From assembly GCF_018342065.1 (NCBI RefSeq), contig NZ_JAFDOE010000002.1, positions 372,001 through 436,000 of the forward strand: a stretch of 64,000 nt of DNA, given 5' to 3'. The notes beneath the pieces are model-generated. The model was given only the letters and a program-made list of their open reading frames with translations, ran no database searches and was not told the DNA's origin. The position numbers and the translations under genes were made by a program. Positions 31,763 to 43,571 of the stretch are shown here, in pieces; the stretch's first letter is position 1; each line of letters begins with the position of its first letter. The stretch comes from Citrobacter sp. FP75. GTDB lineage: Bacteria > Pseudomonadota > Gammaproteobacteria > Enterobacterales > Enterobacteriaceae.

Positions 31763-32074
31763 ATGCAGCCAAATGACATCACTTTTTTTCAGCGTTTCCA
31801 GGATGACATTCTGGCCGGACGCAAAACCATTACTATTCGCGATGAATCCGAATCCCACTTCAAAACCGGTGATATTTTGCGGGTTGGACGCTTCGAAGAT
31901 GACGAGTATTTCTGCACTATTGTAGTGGTCGGCACCTCGACAGTGACATTGGACTCGTTGAATGCAAAACATGCTCAACAGGAAAATATGACCCTCGATG
32001 AGCTTAAACGTGTGATTACAGAGATCTACCCAGGTCAGACGCAATTTTATGTGATTGATTTTAAATGCCTTTAA
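31763..32074 (+). CDS. yqfB: N4-acetylcytidine amidohydrolase (ASCH domain)
   Basis: 103 residues with the small ASCH fold; E. coli YqfB hydrolyses N4-acetylcytidine to cytidine. The start at 31763 ([17 protein letters not shown]) has GGGAATA upstream and matches E. coli; the longer open frame overlaps the divergent regulator. The basic/acidic cluster [15 protein letters not shown] (residues 19-33) holds the catalytic Lys, Thr and Glu. Confidence 0.92.
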   Translation: MQPNDITFFQRFQDDILAGRKTITIRDESESHFKTGDILRVGRFEDDEYFCTIVVVGTSTVTLDSLNAKHAQQENMTLDELKRVITEIYPGQTQFYVIDFKCL

Positions 32075-32234
32075 CTTTAACAGTACGCATGTTAGCTGAA
32101 AAATAAAAGTTAATTGCATGATTTTTATTAATTATTTATTTTTTAGAGATTATTTTAGCTAACAGGTGTTCACTGGAACCATTCTCAGTTACGCTAGAGA
32201 CGTAATCACGAAAGTGTTCGTCTCTTGGGAGTAA

Positions 32235-32897
<663 letters not shown>

Positions 32898-32904
32898 TCA
32901 TCAT

Positions 32905-32975
32905 TGCCCGGTGGCGCTGCGCTTACCGGGCCTACAAAACCCTTGACCCGGTAAGATGAAGTCGCCACCCGGCGA
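32905..32975. repeat. BIME (two inverted REP units) between trhA and ygfZ
   Basis: GCCCGGtggcgctgcgcttaCCGGGCctac is followed by the inverted unit acCCGGtaagatgaagtcgccacCCGGcga, filling the gap between two convergent genes. Confidence 0.85.
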
Positions 32976-32976
32976 T

Positions 32977-33957
32977 TTACTCTTCCAGCGAATACGGCAG
33001 CGGTGCAATATGTAGTGTTTTCGCGTCGTCGCGAACGCGGAACACGCTGTCGGCTTCCATGTCGTTATTCATCACGACCTGCACCAGTACCTGACCATCC
33101 GCCAGCTGCACTGCAGCAAGTACGGTGCCGGTACGGCGCCAGTTCTCGCCCATTTTCAGCTCCAGGTCTTCACCCGCTTCCGGTACTCGACTGGCAGAAC
33201 CCGCCAGTGACCACAGTGCGCGTTTGTTAGCGCCGCGGAATTTCGCACGAGCCACCATTTCCTGCCCAGTATAGCAGCCTTTTTTGAAGCTGATCCCACC
33301 CAGCGCCTGCAGGTTGGTAGCCTGCGGAATAAACTGACCGCTGTTGGGGGTATCAATCACCGCGATCCCGGCTTCGATATCCAGCGCCAGCCACTGCTGG
33401 CTGTTGTTCAACTCCGCTTCACCGCGCAGTTTTTCTACCAGCGTTTCCGCCGTGGCGGCATCGGTAATCAGCAGGAAGCGTTCGGCCGGGTGTTCGAACC
33501 ACAATATTGCGGAAGCACCTTCGGTAATTACCTGCTTATCGCGTGTTGGCAGCTCGCTAAAGAGATTATCCAGTGCGGCACGCGCCTGGAATCCGGCAAC
33601 GCCCAACAGCACGCGCTCATCGTCAGGCGCAATGACCACTTTGGAGAAGACGGCATATTTTTTCAGTTCAGTAAGCTGGGCATCGCGCAGGCTACGGCGT
33701 TCAAGCCACGCAAAGCCGTCACTCAGGCGAAACAGGCGCAGATTGCTCCACATTTTGCCTTTGGCATCGCAGTGGGCAGCCAGCACATGCTGATGTTCGG
33801 TCAGCAGACTGACATCAGCAGTGACCTGGCCCTGAATATACTTCTCACTGTCTGTACCGGTGATGGTCGCGAGCGCCCAGTCATCCAGAGTCATCAGCGT
33901 CAGAGGCAAACGCGTTGACGCACAAGGCTGACGAGGAGGAAAAGAGATAAAAGCCAT
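32977..33957 (-). CDS. ygfZ: tRNA-modifying, folate-dependent Fe-S cluster protein YgfZ
   Basis: Supports iron-sulfur enzymes such as MiaB in a folate-dependent way. 326 residues, related in fold to GcvT. It has the hallmark KGCYTGQE motif with the key Cys at about residue 228. Full length compared with E. coli. Divergent from sdhE. Confidence 0.96.
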   Translation of the reverse strand: MAFISFPPRQPCASTRLPLTLMTLDDWALATITGTDSEKYIQGQVTADVSLLTEHQHVLAAHCDAKGKMWSNLRLFRLSDGFAWLERRSLRDAQLTELKKYAVFSKVVIAPDDERVLLGVAGFQARAALDNLFSELPTRDKQVITEGASAILWFEHPAERFLLITDAATAETLVEKLRGEAELNNSQQWLALDIEAGIAVIDTPNSGQFIPQATNLQALGGISFKKGCYTGQEMVARAKFRGANKRALWSLAGSASRVPEAGEDLELKMGENWRRTGTVLAAVQLADGQVLVQVVMNNDMEADSVFRVRDDAKTLHIAPLPYSLEE

Positions 33958-34177
33958 AATAATGTCCTGATTTGCTTAACGCAGTGATAATGACTAATGG
34001 TAAAAGAGCTATGGCCCATTGCAAGCGGTTTAAACATCCTATTTGTGCCATATTTAAAGCTTTGCGAGGAGACATCCACAATTGATGAACCCTTTGACTT
34101 AATGTGGTTTTATTTAGCGATCGTGCTTCCGTTTACTGATATTCCCGCAAAAGAGCGTGAAAAACACGTTACAATAG

Positions 34178-34868
<691 letters not shown>

Positions 34869-34913
34869 CGCTGACGGTAAGGTTGTAGACCTTAACCGTC
34901 AGTCAGCGGACGA

Positions 34914-35435
34914 TCAGGACCAGTGTTCGGCCATTTCGCCGAGAATTTGTTCACACCACGCCTGGATGCGTTCATCGCTAAGGTCGTACTGGTTAGTTTC
35001 ATCTAGCGCAAGGCCGACAAACAGCTGCCCATCAGCAATAACAGGTTTATCGCTGGTAAATTCATAGCCTTCTGTGGGCCAGTAACCGACAAACTTCACA
35101 CCTTTCGTGACTAGCTTGTCGTGCAGCATTCCCAACGCATCCAGGAACCACTCGCCGTAGCCCAGTTGATCGCCCATGCCGTAGAGCGCAACAATTTTGC
35201 CTTCCAGGTTAAGGTTATCCAACTGATCCCAGACGGCTTCCCAGTCCTCCTGAATTTCACCGAAATCCCAGGTTGGGATACCCAAAATGAGCACGTCGTA
35301 CTGCTCCATTAAGGTTGGGGAATCATCCTTGAGGTTGTGTAATGTCACCAGCTCGGGACCAAGAATATCGCGGATTTTCTCTGCTGCCATCTCGGTGTAG
35401 CACGTGCTGGAACCGTAAAAAAGACCCATGTTCAT
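34914..35435 (-). CDS. fldB: Flavodoxin 2
   Basis: FMN electron carrier; SoxRS-linked in E. coli. The start at 35435 ([16 protein letters not shown]) gives 173 residues as in E. coli. The phosphate loop [11 protein letters not shown] (residues 8-18) and the FMN-binding [12 protein letters not shown] and [15 protein letters not shown] are present. Divergent from xerD. Confidence 0.96.
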   Translation of the reverse strand: MNMGLFYGSSTCYTEMAAEKIRDILGPELVTLHNLKDDSPTLMEQYDVLILGIPTWDFGEIQEDWEAVWDQLDNLNLEGKIVALYGMGDQLGYGEWFLDALGMLHDKLVTKGVKFVGYWPTEGYEFTSDKPVIADGQLFVGLALDETNQYDLSDERIQAWCEQILGEMAEHWS

Positions 35436-35549
35436 TACTAAACGTCTCAATTCTGCTGTAGCGTTGCGCGTAGTGTATCAGAATCCCCGCAATCACGGCA
35501 CAATGAGGCATAATGCATCAAAAATGTGAGAGTGGAATAAGGGGCGCGA

Positions 35550-36446
35550 GTGGAACAAGATCTGGCGCGCATCGAGCAATTTCTTGATGCCCTGTGGCTG
35601 GAACGAAATCTGGCGGAAAACACGTTAAGTGCGTATCGTCGCGATCTGACCATGCTTATTGAATGGCTACACCATCGCGGTGTTTCTCTGGCGACGGTAC
35701 AGAGTGATGACCTGCAAGCACTGCTGGCCGAGCGAATGGACGGGGGGTATAAAGCCACCAGTTCCGCGCGTTTGCTGAGTGCAATGCGGCGATTTTTTCA
35801 GCATCTGTATCGCGAGAAATTTCGCGATGACGATCCCAGCGCTTCGCTGGCTTCACCTAAGCTACCGCAGCGTCTGCCAAAAGATCTCAGCGAGGCGCAA
35901 GTAGAGCGATTGCTGCAGGCGCCGCTTATAGAGCAACCGCTGGAACTCCGAGACAAAGCCATGCTCGAAGTATTGTATGCCACCGGTCTGCGCGTTTCTG
36001 AACTGGTGGGGCTGACGATGAGCGATATCAGTCTGCGCCAGGGGGTTGTACGGGTCATCGGTAAAGGCAACAAAGAGAGATTGGTGCCGTTGGGGGAAGA
36101 GGCTGTGTACTGGCTGGAAACATATCTGGAGCACGGGCGGCCATGGTTGCTGAATGGCGTCTCTATTGATGTGCTGTTTCCCAGCCAGCGCGCGCAGCAG
36201 ATGACGCGCCAGACCTTCTGGCATCGAATTAAACACTATGCTGTGTTAGCGGGAATCGACAGTGAGAAGCTGTCGCCACACGTGCTGCGGCATGCTTTTG
36301 CCACGCATTTGCTTAACCATGGCGCTGACCTGCGCGTGGTGCAGATGTTGCTTGGTCATAGCGATCTCTCTACCACACAAATTTATACCCATGTCGCAAC
36401 GGAGCGCTTGCGTCAATTACATCAACAGCATCACCCTCGTGCGTGA
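35550..36446 (+). CDS. xerD: Site-specific tyrosine recombinase XerD
   Basis: Resolves chromosome dimers at dif with XerC under FtsK control. 298 residues: N-terminal SAM-like DNA-binding domain and C-terminal catalytic domain with ATGLRVSELVGL (Arg148), the beta-hairpin Lys172, HVLRHAFATHLL (His244, Arg247), LGHSDLSTTQIYTHV (His270, Tyr279). GTG start as in E. coli. First gene of the xerD-dsbC-recJ cluster. Confidence 0.97.
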   Translation: MEQDLARIEQFLDALWLERNLAENTLSAYRRDLTMLIEWLHHRGVSLATVQSDDLQALLAERMDGGYKATSSARLLSAMRRFFQHLYREKFRDDDPSASLASPKLPQRLPKDLSEAQVERLLQAPLIEQPLELRDKAMLEVLYATGLRVSELVGLTMSDISLRQGVVRVIGKGNKERLVPLGEEAVYWLETYLEHGRPWLLNGVSIDVLFPSQRAQQMTRQTFWHRIKHYAVLAGIDSEKLSPHVLRHAFATHLLNHGADLRVVQMLLGHSDLSTTQIYTHVATERLRQLHQQHHPRA

Positions 36447-36469
36447 GTGCTGACAGGAAAGGATAGGTT

Positions 36470-37183
36470 ATGAAAAAAAGTTTTATGATGTTCACCCTGC
36501 TGGCGACGGCGTTTTCAGGCATGGTGCAGGCAGATGACGCGGCGATTCGTCAGTCATTAACTAAGCTGGGCGTACAAAGCACTGAAATTCAACCCGCTCC
36601 GATTGCGGGAATGAAAACCGTACTGACCAACAGCGGCGTACTGTACGTTACTGAAGACGGTAAGCACATTATTCAGGGACCGATGTATGACGTAAGCGGT
36701 GCAAGTCCGGTGAACGTCACCAATCAACTGCTGATGAAGCAGCTGAACGCGCTGGAAAAAGAGATGATCATCTACAAAGCGCCGCAGGAAAAGCACGTTA
36801 TTACTATTTTCACCGACATCACCTGTGGCTACTGCCACAAGCTGCATGAAGAGATGAAAGACTACAATGCACTGGGGATCACCGTGCGCTATCTGGCCTT
36901 CCCGCGTCAGGGACTGGAAAGCCAGGCTGAGCAAGACATGAAGTCCATCTGGTGTGCGCAAGACAAAAACAAAGCGTTTGATGATGCTATGGCGGGTAAA
37001 AGTGTGAAACCGGCAACCTGCGATGTGGATATCGCTAACCACTACGCGCTTGGCGTGCAGTTTGGCGTTAGTGGCACACCTGCAATCGTCCTGAGCAATG
37101 GCTACGTTGTTCCGGGTTACCAGGGACCAAAAGAGATGAAAGCGTTCCTGGACGCACATCAAAAACAGACCAGCGGTAAATAA
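36470..37183 (+). CDS. dsbC: Thiol:disulfide interchange protein DsbC
   Basis: Periplasmic disulfide isomerase, a V-shaped homodimer kept reduced by DsbD. 237 residues: signal peptide cut after VQA (about residue 21), N-terminal dimerisation domain, linker helix, then a thioredoxin domain with the active-site CGYC (Cys119 and Cys122) and the cis-proline loop SGTPAIV. Lies 23 bases after xerD and 5 before recJ. Confidence 0.97.
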   Translation: MKKSFMMFTLLATAFSGMVQADDAAIRQSLTKLGVQSTEIQPAPIAGMKTVLTNSGVLYVTEDGKHIIQGPMYDVSGASPVNVTNQLLMKQLNALEKEMIIYKAPQEKHVITIFTDITCGYCHKLHEEMKDYNALGITVRYLAFPRQGLESQAEQDMKSIWCAQDKNKAFDDAMAGKSVKPATCDVDIANHYALGVQFGVSGTPAIVLSNGYVVPGYQGPKEMKAFLDAHQKQTSGK

Positions 37184-37188
37184 TTCGC

Positions 37189-38922
37189 GTGAAACAGCAG
37201 ATACAACTTCGTCGGCGTGAAGCTAACGAGACCGCCGACCTGCCTGCAGATCTGCCGCCACTGCTGCGTCGTTTATACGCCAGTCGTGGTGTGCGCAGTG
37301 CACAGGAGCTTGAGCGTAGCGTCAAAGGCATGTTGCCGTGGCAGCAATTGAGCGGTGTCGAAAAGGCGGTTGAGATCCTCTATAACGCCTTTCGTGAGGG
37401 AACCCGCATCATTGTGGTGGGGGATTTTGACGCTGATGGTGCGACCAGCACGGCGCTGAGCATCCTGGCGATGCGGGCGTTGGGCTGTAGCAACATTGAC
37501 TACCTGGTGCCCAACCGTTTTGAAGACGGCTATGGCTTAAGTCCGGAAGTCGTGGATCAGGCGCATGCCCGGGGCGCTCAGCTGATCGTCACCGTCGATA
37601 ACGGCATCTCTTCCCATAGCGGCGTTGAGCATGCCAAAACGCTGGGGATCCCGGTAGTAGTTACCGATCACCACCTGCCTGGCGATACCCTGCCTGGCGC
37701 AGTGGCTATTATCAACCCGAACCTGCACGACTGTGCGTTCCCGTCGAAATCACTGGCAGGCGTCGGCGTGGCTTTTTACCTGATGCTGGCGCTGCGTACT
37801 TTTCTTCGTGATAAAGGCTGGTTTGATGAGCGTGGTATCGTCCCGCCAAACCTCGCGGATCTGCTTGATCTGGTGGCGCTGGGTACGGTGGCGGATGTCG
37901 TTCCGCTGGACGCTAATAATCGCATTCTGACGTGGCAAGGTTTAAGCCGTATTCGTGCGGGGAAATGCCGTCCAGGCATCAAAGCGCTGCTTGAGATTTC
38001 GAATCGAGACCCGCAAAAGTTGGCCGCCAGTGATTTAGGTTTTGCGCTGGGGCCGCGTCTGAATGCGGCAGGTCGCCTGGATGATATGTCCGTTGGCGTG
38101 GCGCTGTTGCTGTGCGACAACATTGGCGATGCGCGCGTGCTAGCCAGTGAACTCGATGCGCTCAACCAGACGCGCAAAGAGATAGAACAGGGCATGCAGA
38201 CGGAAGCGTTGACCCTTTGCGAGAAGCTTGAACGCAGTAGCGAAACGCTGCCTGGCGGGTTGGCGATGTATCATCCCGAGTGGCATCAGGGGGTGGTGGG
38301 GATACTGGCGTCACGTATTAAAGAGCGCTTTCACCGCCCGGTGATCGCTTTTGCCCCGGCTGGCGACGGTACGCTCAAAGGGTCGGGGCGTTCGATTCAG
38401 GGGCTGCACATGCGTGACGCGCTCGAGCGGCTGGATACCCTGTATCCCAACATGATCCTCAAATTTGGCGGACATGCCATGGCCGCGGGATTATCGCTGG
38501 AAGAAGCGCAGTTTGAGTGCTTCCAGCAGCGTTTCGGCGAGCTGGTGACCGAGTGGCTCGACCCTGCCTTATTGCAAGGTGAAGTGGTGTCTGATGGCCC
38601 GCTGACCGCGGCGGAGATGACCATGGAGGTCGCGCAAATGCTGCGTGATGCCGGGCCGTGGGGACAAATGTTCCCGGAACCGCTGTTTGACGGGCGTTTT
38701 CGTTTGCTTCAGCAGCGTCTGGTTGGCGAGCGTCATCTGAAGGTAATGGTAGAGCCCGTAGACGGTGGGCCGCTGCTGGACGGTATTGCGTTTAACGTCG
38801 ATACCAGTTGCTGGCCTGATAACGGCGTACGTGAAGTCCAGCTTGCCTATAAGCTGGATATTAACGAGTTTCGCGGCAACCGTAGTTTGCAGATTATTAT
38901 CGACAATATCTGGCCAATTTAG
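37189..38922 (+). CDS. recJ: Single-stranded-DNA-specific 5'-3' exonuclease RecJ
   Basis: DHH-family manganese nuclease in recombination and mismatch repair. 577 residues: GDFDADGATST (motif I), VDNGISS, VTDHHLPGDTLPG (the DHH motif), GTVADVVPL, GPRLNAAGRL, and the C-terminal GGHAMAAGLSL of DHHA1. GTG start 5 bases after the dsbC stop, so coupled. Confidence 0.97.
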   Translation: MKQQIQLRRREANETADLPADLPPLLRRLYASRGVRSAQELERSVKGMLPWQQLSGVEKAVEILYNAFREGTRIIVVGDFDADGATSTALSILAMRALGCSNIDYLVPNRFEDGYGLSPEVVDQAHARGAQLIVTVDNGISSHSGVEHAKTLGIPVVVTDHHLPGDTLPGAVAIINPNLHDCAFPSKSLAGVGVAFYLMLALRTFLRDKGWFDERGIVPPNLADLLDLVALGTVADVVPLDANNRILTWQGLSRIRAGKCRPGIKALLEISNRDPQKLAASDLGFALGPRLNAAGRLDDMSVGVALLLCDNIGDARVLASELDALNQTRKEIEQGMQTEALTLCEKLERSSETLPGGLAMYHPEWHQGVVGILASRIKERFHRPVIAFAPAGDGTLKGSGRSIQGLHMRDALERLDTLYPNMILKFGGHAMAAGLSLEEAQFECFQQRFGELVTEWLDPALLQGEVVSDGPLTAAEMTMEVAQMLRDAGPWGQMFPEPLFDGRFRLLQQRLVGERHLKVMVEPVDGGPLLDGIAFNVDTSCWPDNGVREVQLAYKLDINEFRGNRSLQIIIDNIWPI

Positions 38923-39011
38923 CGCCAGTATCGCTATAAATAAGGGCGCAGATCCGGTAAAATCTCGCCCTTACACCGCATTTTGATTCGTCCAATAAAA
39001 GAAAACAGACC

Positions 39012-40110
39012 ATGTTTGAAATTAATCCGGTAAATAACCGCATTCAGGACCTCACGGAACGCTCTGACGTTCTTAGGGGGTATCTTTGACTATGATGCCA
39101 AGAAAGAGCGTCTGGAAGAAGTAAACGCCGAGCTGGAACAGCCGGACGTCTGGAACGAACCCGAACGCGCGCAGGCGCTGGGCAAAGAACGTTCCGCCCT
39201 TGAGGCCATCGTTGATACGCTCGATCAGATGAGCCAGGGCCTGGAGGATGTCTCCGGCTTGCTGGAACTGGCTGTAGAAGCCGACGACGAAGAAACCTTT
39301 AACGAAGCCGTTGCCGAACTCGATACGCTGGAAGAAAAACTGGCACAGCTGGAATTCCGTCGTATGTTCTCCGGTGAATATGACAGCGCAGATTGCTATC
39401 TCGATATTCAGGCAGGTTCTGGCGGCACCGAAGCGCAGGACTGGGCCAGCATGCTGATGCGTATGTATCTGCGTTGGGCTGAAGCTCGTGGCTTTAAGAC
39501 CGAAATTATTGAAGAATCTGAAGGTGAAGTTGCGGGTATTAAATCCGTGACCATCAGAATTGCTGGCGAGTATGCTTACGGCTGGCTGCGTACCGAAACG
39601 GGTGTGCACCGTCTGGTACGTAAGAGCCCGTTCGACTCCGGCGGCCGCCGTCATACGTCGTTCAGCTCTGCGTTTGTCTACCCGGAAGTTGACGACGATA
39701 TTGATATCGAAATTAACCCGGCGGACCTGCGCATCGACGTTTACCGCGCTTCAGGTGCGGGTGGTCAGCACGTTAACCGTACGGAATCTGCGGTGCGTAT
39801 TACCCACATTCCAAGCGGATTAGTGACGCAGTGCCAGAACGATCGTTCCCAGCACAAGAACAAAGACCAGGCCATGAAGCAGATGAAAGCAAAGCTTTAT
39901 GAACTGGAAATGCAGAAGAAGAATGCCGAGAAGCAGGCGATGGAAGATACCAAGTCCGACATCGGCTGGGGTAGCCAGATTCGTTCTTATGTCCTTGATG
40001 ACTCCCGCATCAAAGATCTGCGTACCGGGGTTGAAACCCGTAACACGCAGGCGGTGCTGGATGGCAGCCTGGATCAATTTATCGAAGCAAGTTTGAAAGC
40101 AGGGTTATGA
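39012..40110 (+). CDS. prfB: Peptide chain release factor 2 with programmed +1 frameshift
   Basis: Releases peptides at UGA and UAA. Translation starts at ATG 39012, reads 25 codons and meets UGA at 39087-39089. The preceding AGGGGG (Shine-Dalgarno-like) and CUU-UGA-C slippery site are the classic autoregulatory +1 frameshift: when RF2 is scarce the ribosome slips and continues in the frame from GAC (39088). The product is 365 residues. The second frame carries KSPFDSGG (stop recognition SPF) and SGAGGQHVN (the GGQ motif). Followed 9 bases later by lysS. Confidence 0.97.
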
Positions 40111-40119
40111 GGAACCAAC

Positions 40120-41637
40120 ATGTCTGAACAACACGCACAGGGCGCTGACGCGGTAGCCGATCTTAACAATGAACTGAAAACGCGCCGTGAGAAGCTGGCT
40201 AACCTGCGCGAGCAGGGGATCCCGTTCCCGAACGATTTCCGTCGCGATCACACCTCAGACCAACTGCATGCTGACTTCGACGCGAAAGAAAACGAAGAGC
40301 TGGAAGCGCTGAACATTGAGGTCTCCGTTGCGGGTCGTATGATGACCCGCCGCATTATGGGTAAAGCCTCATTCGTTACGCTGCAGGACGTTGGAGGTCG
40401 TATTCAGCTGTACGTTGCACGTGACGATCTGCCGGAAGGCGTCTACAACGAGCAGTTTAAAAAATGGGATCTGGGCGATATCCTCGGCGCGAAAGGTAAG
40501 TTGTTTAAGACTAAAACCGGCGAGCTGTCCATCCATTGCACCGAGCTGCGTCTGCTGACCAAAGCGCTGCGTCCGCTGCCGGATAAATTCCACGGCCTGC
40601 AGGATCAGGAAGCACGCTATCGTCAGCGCTACCTGGATCTCATCTCTAACGATGAATCCCGCAACACTTTTAAAGTGCGCTCACAGATCATGGCGGGTAT
40701 CCGTCAGTTCATGGTTGGTCGTGGCTTTATGGAAGTGGAAACCCCGATGATGCAGGTGATCCCAGGCGGTGCTGCTGCACGCCCGTTCATCACCCATCAT
40801 AACGCGCTGGATCTGGACATGTACCTGCGTATCGCGCCGGAACTGTACCTCAAGCGTCTGGTGGTTGGCGGCTTCGAACGCGTGTTCGAAATTAACCGTA
40901 ACTTCCGTAACGAAGGTATCTCCGTTCGTCATAACCCAGAGTTCACCATGATGGAACTCTACATGGCTTATGCGGACTACAAAGATCTGATCGAACTGAC
41001 CGAATCTCTGTTCCGTACGCTGGCGCAGGACGTGCTGGGAACCACCGAAGTGCCTTACGGCGAAGAAGTCTTCGATTTTGGTAAACCGTTCGAAAAACTG
41101 ACCATGCGTGAAGCGATTCAGAAATACCGTCCGGAAACCAATATGGCGGATCTGGATAACTTCGATTCTGCAAAAGCGATTGCTGAATCTATCGGCATCA
41201 AAGTTGAGAAGAGCTGGGGCCTGGGCCGTATCGTGACTGAGATTTTTGAAGAAGTGGCGGAAGCGCACCTGATTCAGCCGACCTTCATCACCGAGTACCC
41301 GGCAGAGGTTTCTCCGCTGGCGCGTCGTAACGACGAGAACCCGGAAATCACTGACCGCTTTGAATTCTTCATCGGTGGACGTGAAATCGGTAACGGTTTC
41401 AGTGAGTTGAACGATGCAGAAGATCAGGCGCAGCGTTTCCAGGATCAGGTTAACGCCAAAGATGCTGGTGATGACGAAGCGATGTTCTACGACGAAGACT
41501 ATGTTACCGCTCTGGAACACGGTCTGCCGCCGACAGCTGGCCTGGGTATTGGTATCGATCGTATGGTCATGCTGTTCACCAACAGCCACACCATCCGCGA
41601 CGTGATCCTGTTCCCGGCGATGCGTCCGGTTAAATAA
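40120..41637 (+). CDS. lysS: Lysyl-tRNA synthetase, class II
   Basis: Charges tRNA-Lys. 505 residues: N-terminal OB-fold anticodon-binding domain (about 65-145), class II motif 2 [18 protein letters not shown] and motif 3 [15 protein letters not shown]. It forms the conserved prfB-lysS operon and a terminator follows. Confidence 0.97.
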   Translation: MSEQHAQGADAVADLNNELKTRREKLANLREQGIPFPNDFRRDHTSDQLHADFDAKENEELEALNIEVSVAGRMMTRRIMGKASFVTLQDVGGRIQLYVARDDLPEGVYNEQFKKWDLGDILGAKGKLFKTKTGELSIHCTELRLLTKALRPLPDKFHGLQDQEARYRQRYLDLISNDESRNTFKVRSQIMAGIRQFMVGRGFMEVETPMMQVIPGGAAARPFITHHNALDLDMYLRIAPELYLKRLVVGGFERVFEINRNFRNEGISVRHNPEFTMMELYMAYADYKDLIELTESLFRTLAQDVLGTTEVPYGEEVFDFGKPFEKLTMREAIQKYRPETNMADLDNFDSAKAIAESIGIKVEKSWGLGRIVTEIFEEVAEAHLIQPTFITEYPAEVSPLARRNDENPEITDRFEFFIGGREIGNGFSELNDAEDQAQRFQDQVNAKDAGDDEAMFYDEDYVTALEHGLPPTAGLGIGIDRMVMLFTNSHTIRDVILFPAMRPVK

Positions 41638-41655
41638 GCCTTAAAATGTAGAGCA

Positions 41656-41683
41656 AAGCCCCGGCCACTTGTCGGGGTTTTTT
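41656..41683 (+). terminator. prfB-lysS terminator
   Basis: AAGCCCCGgccacttgtCGGGGTTTTTT: a GC-rich stem followed by six T residues. It ends at the stop codon of the convergent idi gene. Confidence 0.9.
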
Positions 41684-42230
41684 ATTTGCGACGAGCGTAA
41701 TTCAGCAGTAATGCTCTTGCTGCAGGATTTGCTGTCTGCAGCACCATCCACGGGCTGAAGGCCCACGGAGTGGCATCCAGCGCACGTAACACATCCTCAA
41801 GTTCACTCCACTGGTAATCCATTACTTCATCCGTATTCGGCTGTAGCTGACTCACGACCCGTGCGGCATAGACCGGGCAAACTTCGTTTTCCACAATCCC
41901 ACCGGGATCCGCGGCGCGGTAACGAAAATCAGGGTACACGGGAGTGAGTTCGGCGATCTCTGTGCCCATTTCGAAATGAGCGCGGCGGATAATGGCGTCA
42001 GTAATTGTTTCACCGGATTGCGGATGGCCGCAGACTGAGTTGGTCCAGACGCCCGGCCAGGCTTTTTTGTGCAGCGAACGGCGGGTAACCAGCAGTTGGC
42101 CCTGATCGTTAAATAACCAGCACGAGAAGGCTGAGTGCAGGGGCGTTGTCGCGGTATGCGCCGCATACTTTTCCAGTGTTCCACAGGGCTGACCCTGCTC
42201 ATTCAACAAAATGATGTGTTCCTGTCGCAT
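41682..42230 (-). CDS. idi: Isopentenyl-diphosphate delta-isomerase, type I
   Basis: Interconverts isopentenyl and dimethylallyl diphosphate. The start at 42230 (GGTGG Shine-Dalgarno) gives 182 residues, the E. coli length. Nudix-related fold with the active-site Cys in [12 protein letters not shown] (about residue 67) and the Glu in [11 protein letters not shown] (about 116). More diverged from E. coli than its neighbours. Confidence 0.93.
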   Translation of the reverse strand: MRQEHIILLNEQGQPCGTLEKYAAHTATTPLHSAFSCWLFNDQGQLLVTRRSLHKKAWPGVWTNSVCGHPQSGETITDAIIRRAHFEMGTEIAELTPVYPDFRYRAADPGGIVENEVCPVYAARVVSQLQPNTDEVMDYQWSELEDVLRALDATPWAFSPWMVLQTANPAARALLLNYARRK

Positions 42231-42396
42231 AGCGTCCACCATTAATCTTAAGCGTCACTATTATAAGCTTAATTGCGACAGATTGATTATCCGTCGGTGT
42301 GAAATGCCTGAACAGACGATTCGCGTCGCGATATGATTTGGCATCCGGCATCTGGCTGCTATGATAAAGCGTCTTAAAATGTTGCGAGGAATTGTT

Positions 42397-43155
42397 TTGA
42401 GTGCAGGACGCCTGAAGAAAAATAGCTTAGGTATTGCGATGGTGCTGTGTGCTGGCCTGCTGTTAGCAGGGTGCTCCGGGAGCCAGTCGTCTGATACAGG
42501 AAGTTATTCCGGCTCCGTGTATACCGTGAAGCGGGGAGATACGTTATATCGTATTTCACGCGCGACAGGGACTAGCGTCAAAGAGATCGCTCGCCTGAAC
42601 AACATTTCACCCCCTTATACCATTGAAGTCGGGCAAAAACTCAAGGTTAGCGGTGGCGCGAAAACCAGCACGGCATCGGCTAAAACAAAATCGAAATCCT
42701 CCACCAAAACGGCAGCAGCCAGACCGTCTTCCTCTGTGCCACAGTCATCCTGGCCGCCGGTGGGGCAACGCTGCTGGCAGTGGCCTGCCAGTGGGAAGGT
42801 GATACTGCCTTACTCCACGGCGGAAGGTGGCAATAAGGGGATTGATATCTCTGCCGCGCGCGGCACGCCAGTTTATGCGGCTGGAGCGGGTAAGGTAGTC
42901 TATGTCGGCAATCAGCTGCGCGGCTACGGTAACCTCGTGATGATTAAACATGGTGAAGATTACATTACTGCCTACGCCCATAACGACACGCTGTTGGTAA
43001 ACAACGGACAAAACGTGAAGGCAGGGCAGAAAATTGCCACCATGGGCAGCTCTGATGCGGCTTCAGTACGCCTGCATTTCCAGATCCGCTATCGCGCGAC
43101 GGCTATCGATCCGTTGCGCTATCTGCCGCCGCAGGGCAGCAAGCCAAAATGCTGA
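42397..43155 (+). CDS. actS: Amidase activator lipoprotein ActS (YgeR), LysM and degenerate LytM domains
   Basis: Outer-membrane lipoprotein that in E. coli activates the amidase AmiC. The TTG at 42397 with AGGA 8 bases upstream is the likely start, as in E. coli (252 residues); in-frame ATGs at 42361 and 42379 lack a Shine-Dalgarno sequence. Lipobox LLLAGC (Cys about 26), LysM YTVKRGDTLYRIS (about 40-85), Ser/Thr/Lys-rich linker, LytM domain (about 125-250). In the LytM domain the first zinc ligand is lost: GNKGIDIS in place of the usual HxGxD. This fits an activator and not an endopeptidase. Confidence 0.93.
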   Translation: MSAGRLKKNSLGIAMVLCAGLLLAGCSGSQSSDTGSYSGSVYTVKRGDTLYRISRATGTSVKEIARLNNISPPYTIEVGQKLKVSGGAKTSTASAKTKSKSSTKTAAARPSSSVPQSSWPPVGQRCWQWPASGKVILPYSTAEGGNKGIDISAARGTPVYAAGAGKVVYVGNQLRGYGNLVMIKHGEDYITAYAHNDTLLVNNGQNVKAGQKIATMGSSDAASVRLHFQIRYRATAIDPLRYLPPQGSKPKC

Positions 43156-43234
43156 CGGTGAATTAATCGCCAGTCAGACGGTCAGCCCCTTGCCAGGAAG
43201 TGTGTAAGGTTTATAATCCCTTACGCACTTCAAT

Positions 43235-43308
43235 GCGGGCGTAGTTCAATGGTAGAACGAGAGCTTCCCAAGCTCTATACGAGGGTTCGATTCCCTTCGC
43301 CCGCTCCA
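43235..43308 (+). tRNA. glyU: tRNA-Gly (anticodon CCC)
   Basis: A 74-base cloverleaf: acceptor stem GCGGGCG/CGCCCGC, anticodon CCC in the loop cttCCCaag, T-arm GGTTCGATTCC and an encoded CCA end. A promoter-like TATAAT (43212-43217) precedes it. In E. coli glyU borders the ETT2 island; here a prophage remnant follows directly. Confidence 0.97.
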
Positions 43309-43504
43309 AACTCAAGTCTCCTGAACTCGACTCAAGTCAACTACCTCATGATTTACATGAATTTTTTGACATTTTCTTGTCAATGGAATTCAACCTGTTT
43401 TACCCCAAATCAATAGCCTATGTTGCATAGAAATATGTATAGCTTCTCCTGTACACTCTGAAACTATACACACGGGGGAAATCTTTAAGAAGAAAACTAT
43501 ACAT

Positions 43505-43570
43505 ATGCCTCTTACAGACCTTGAGATACGCCGAGCGATGCCTTCTGAGAAAGCGTATATAACTGGCGGG
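43505..43570 (+). pseudogene. Remnant of a P4-type integrase (N-terminus only)
   Basis: About 22 codons beginning MPLTDLEIRRAMPSEKAYI match the N-terminus of P4/CP4-57-type tyrosine integrases (MxLTDxxIRxAKPxxKxY). The match stops abruptly at ITGG, where a tail-fibre reading frame begins. It lies about 200 bases after glyU in the position and direction expected for an integrase at its tRNA attachment site. A deletion between int and the tail genes would explain it. Confidence 0.75.
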
Positions 43571-43571
43571 T

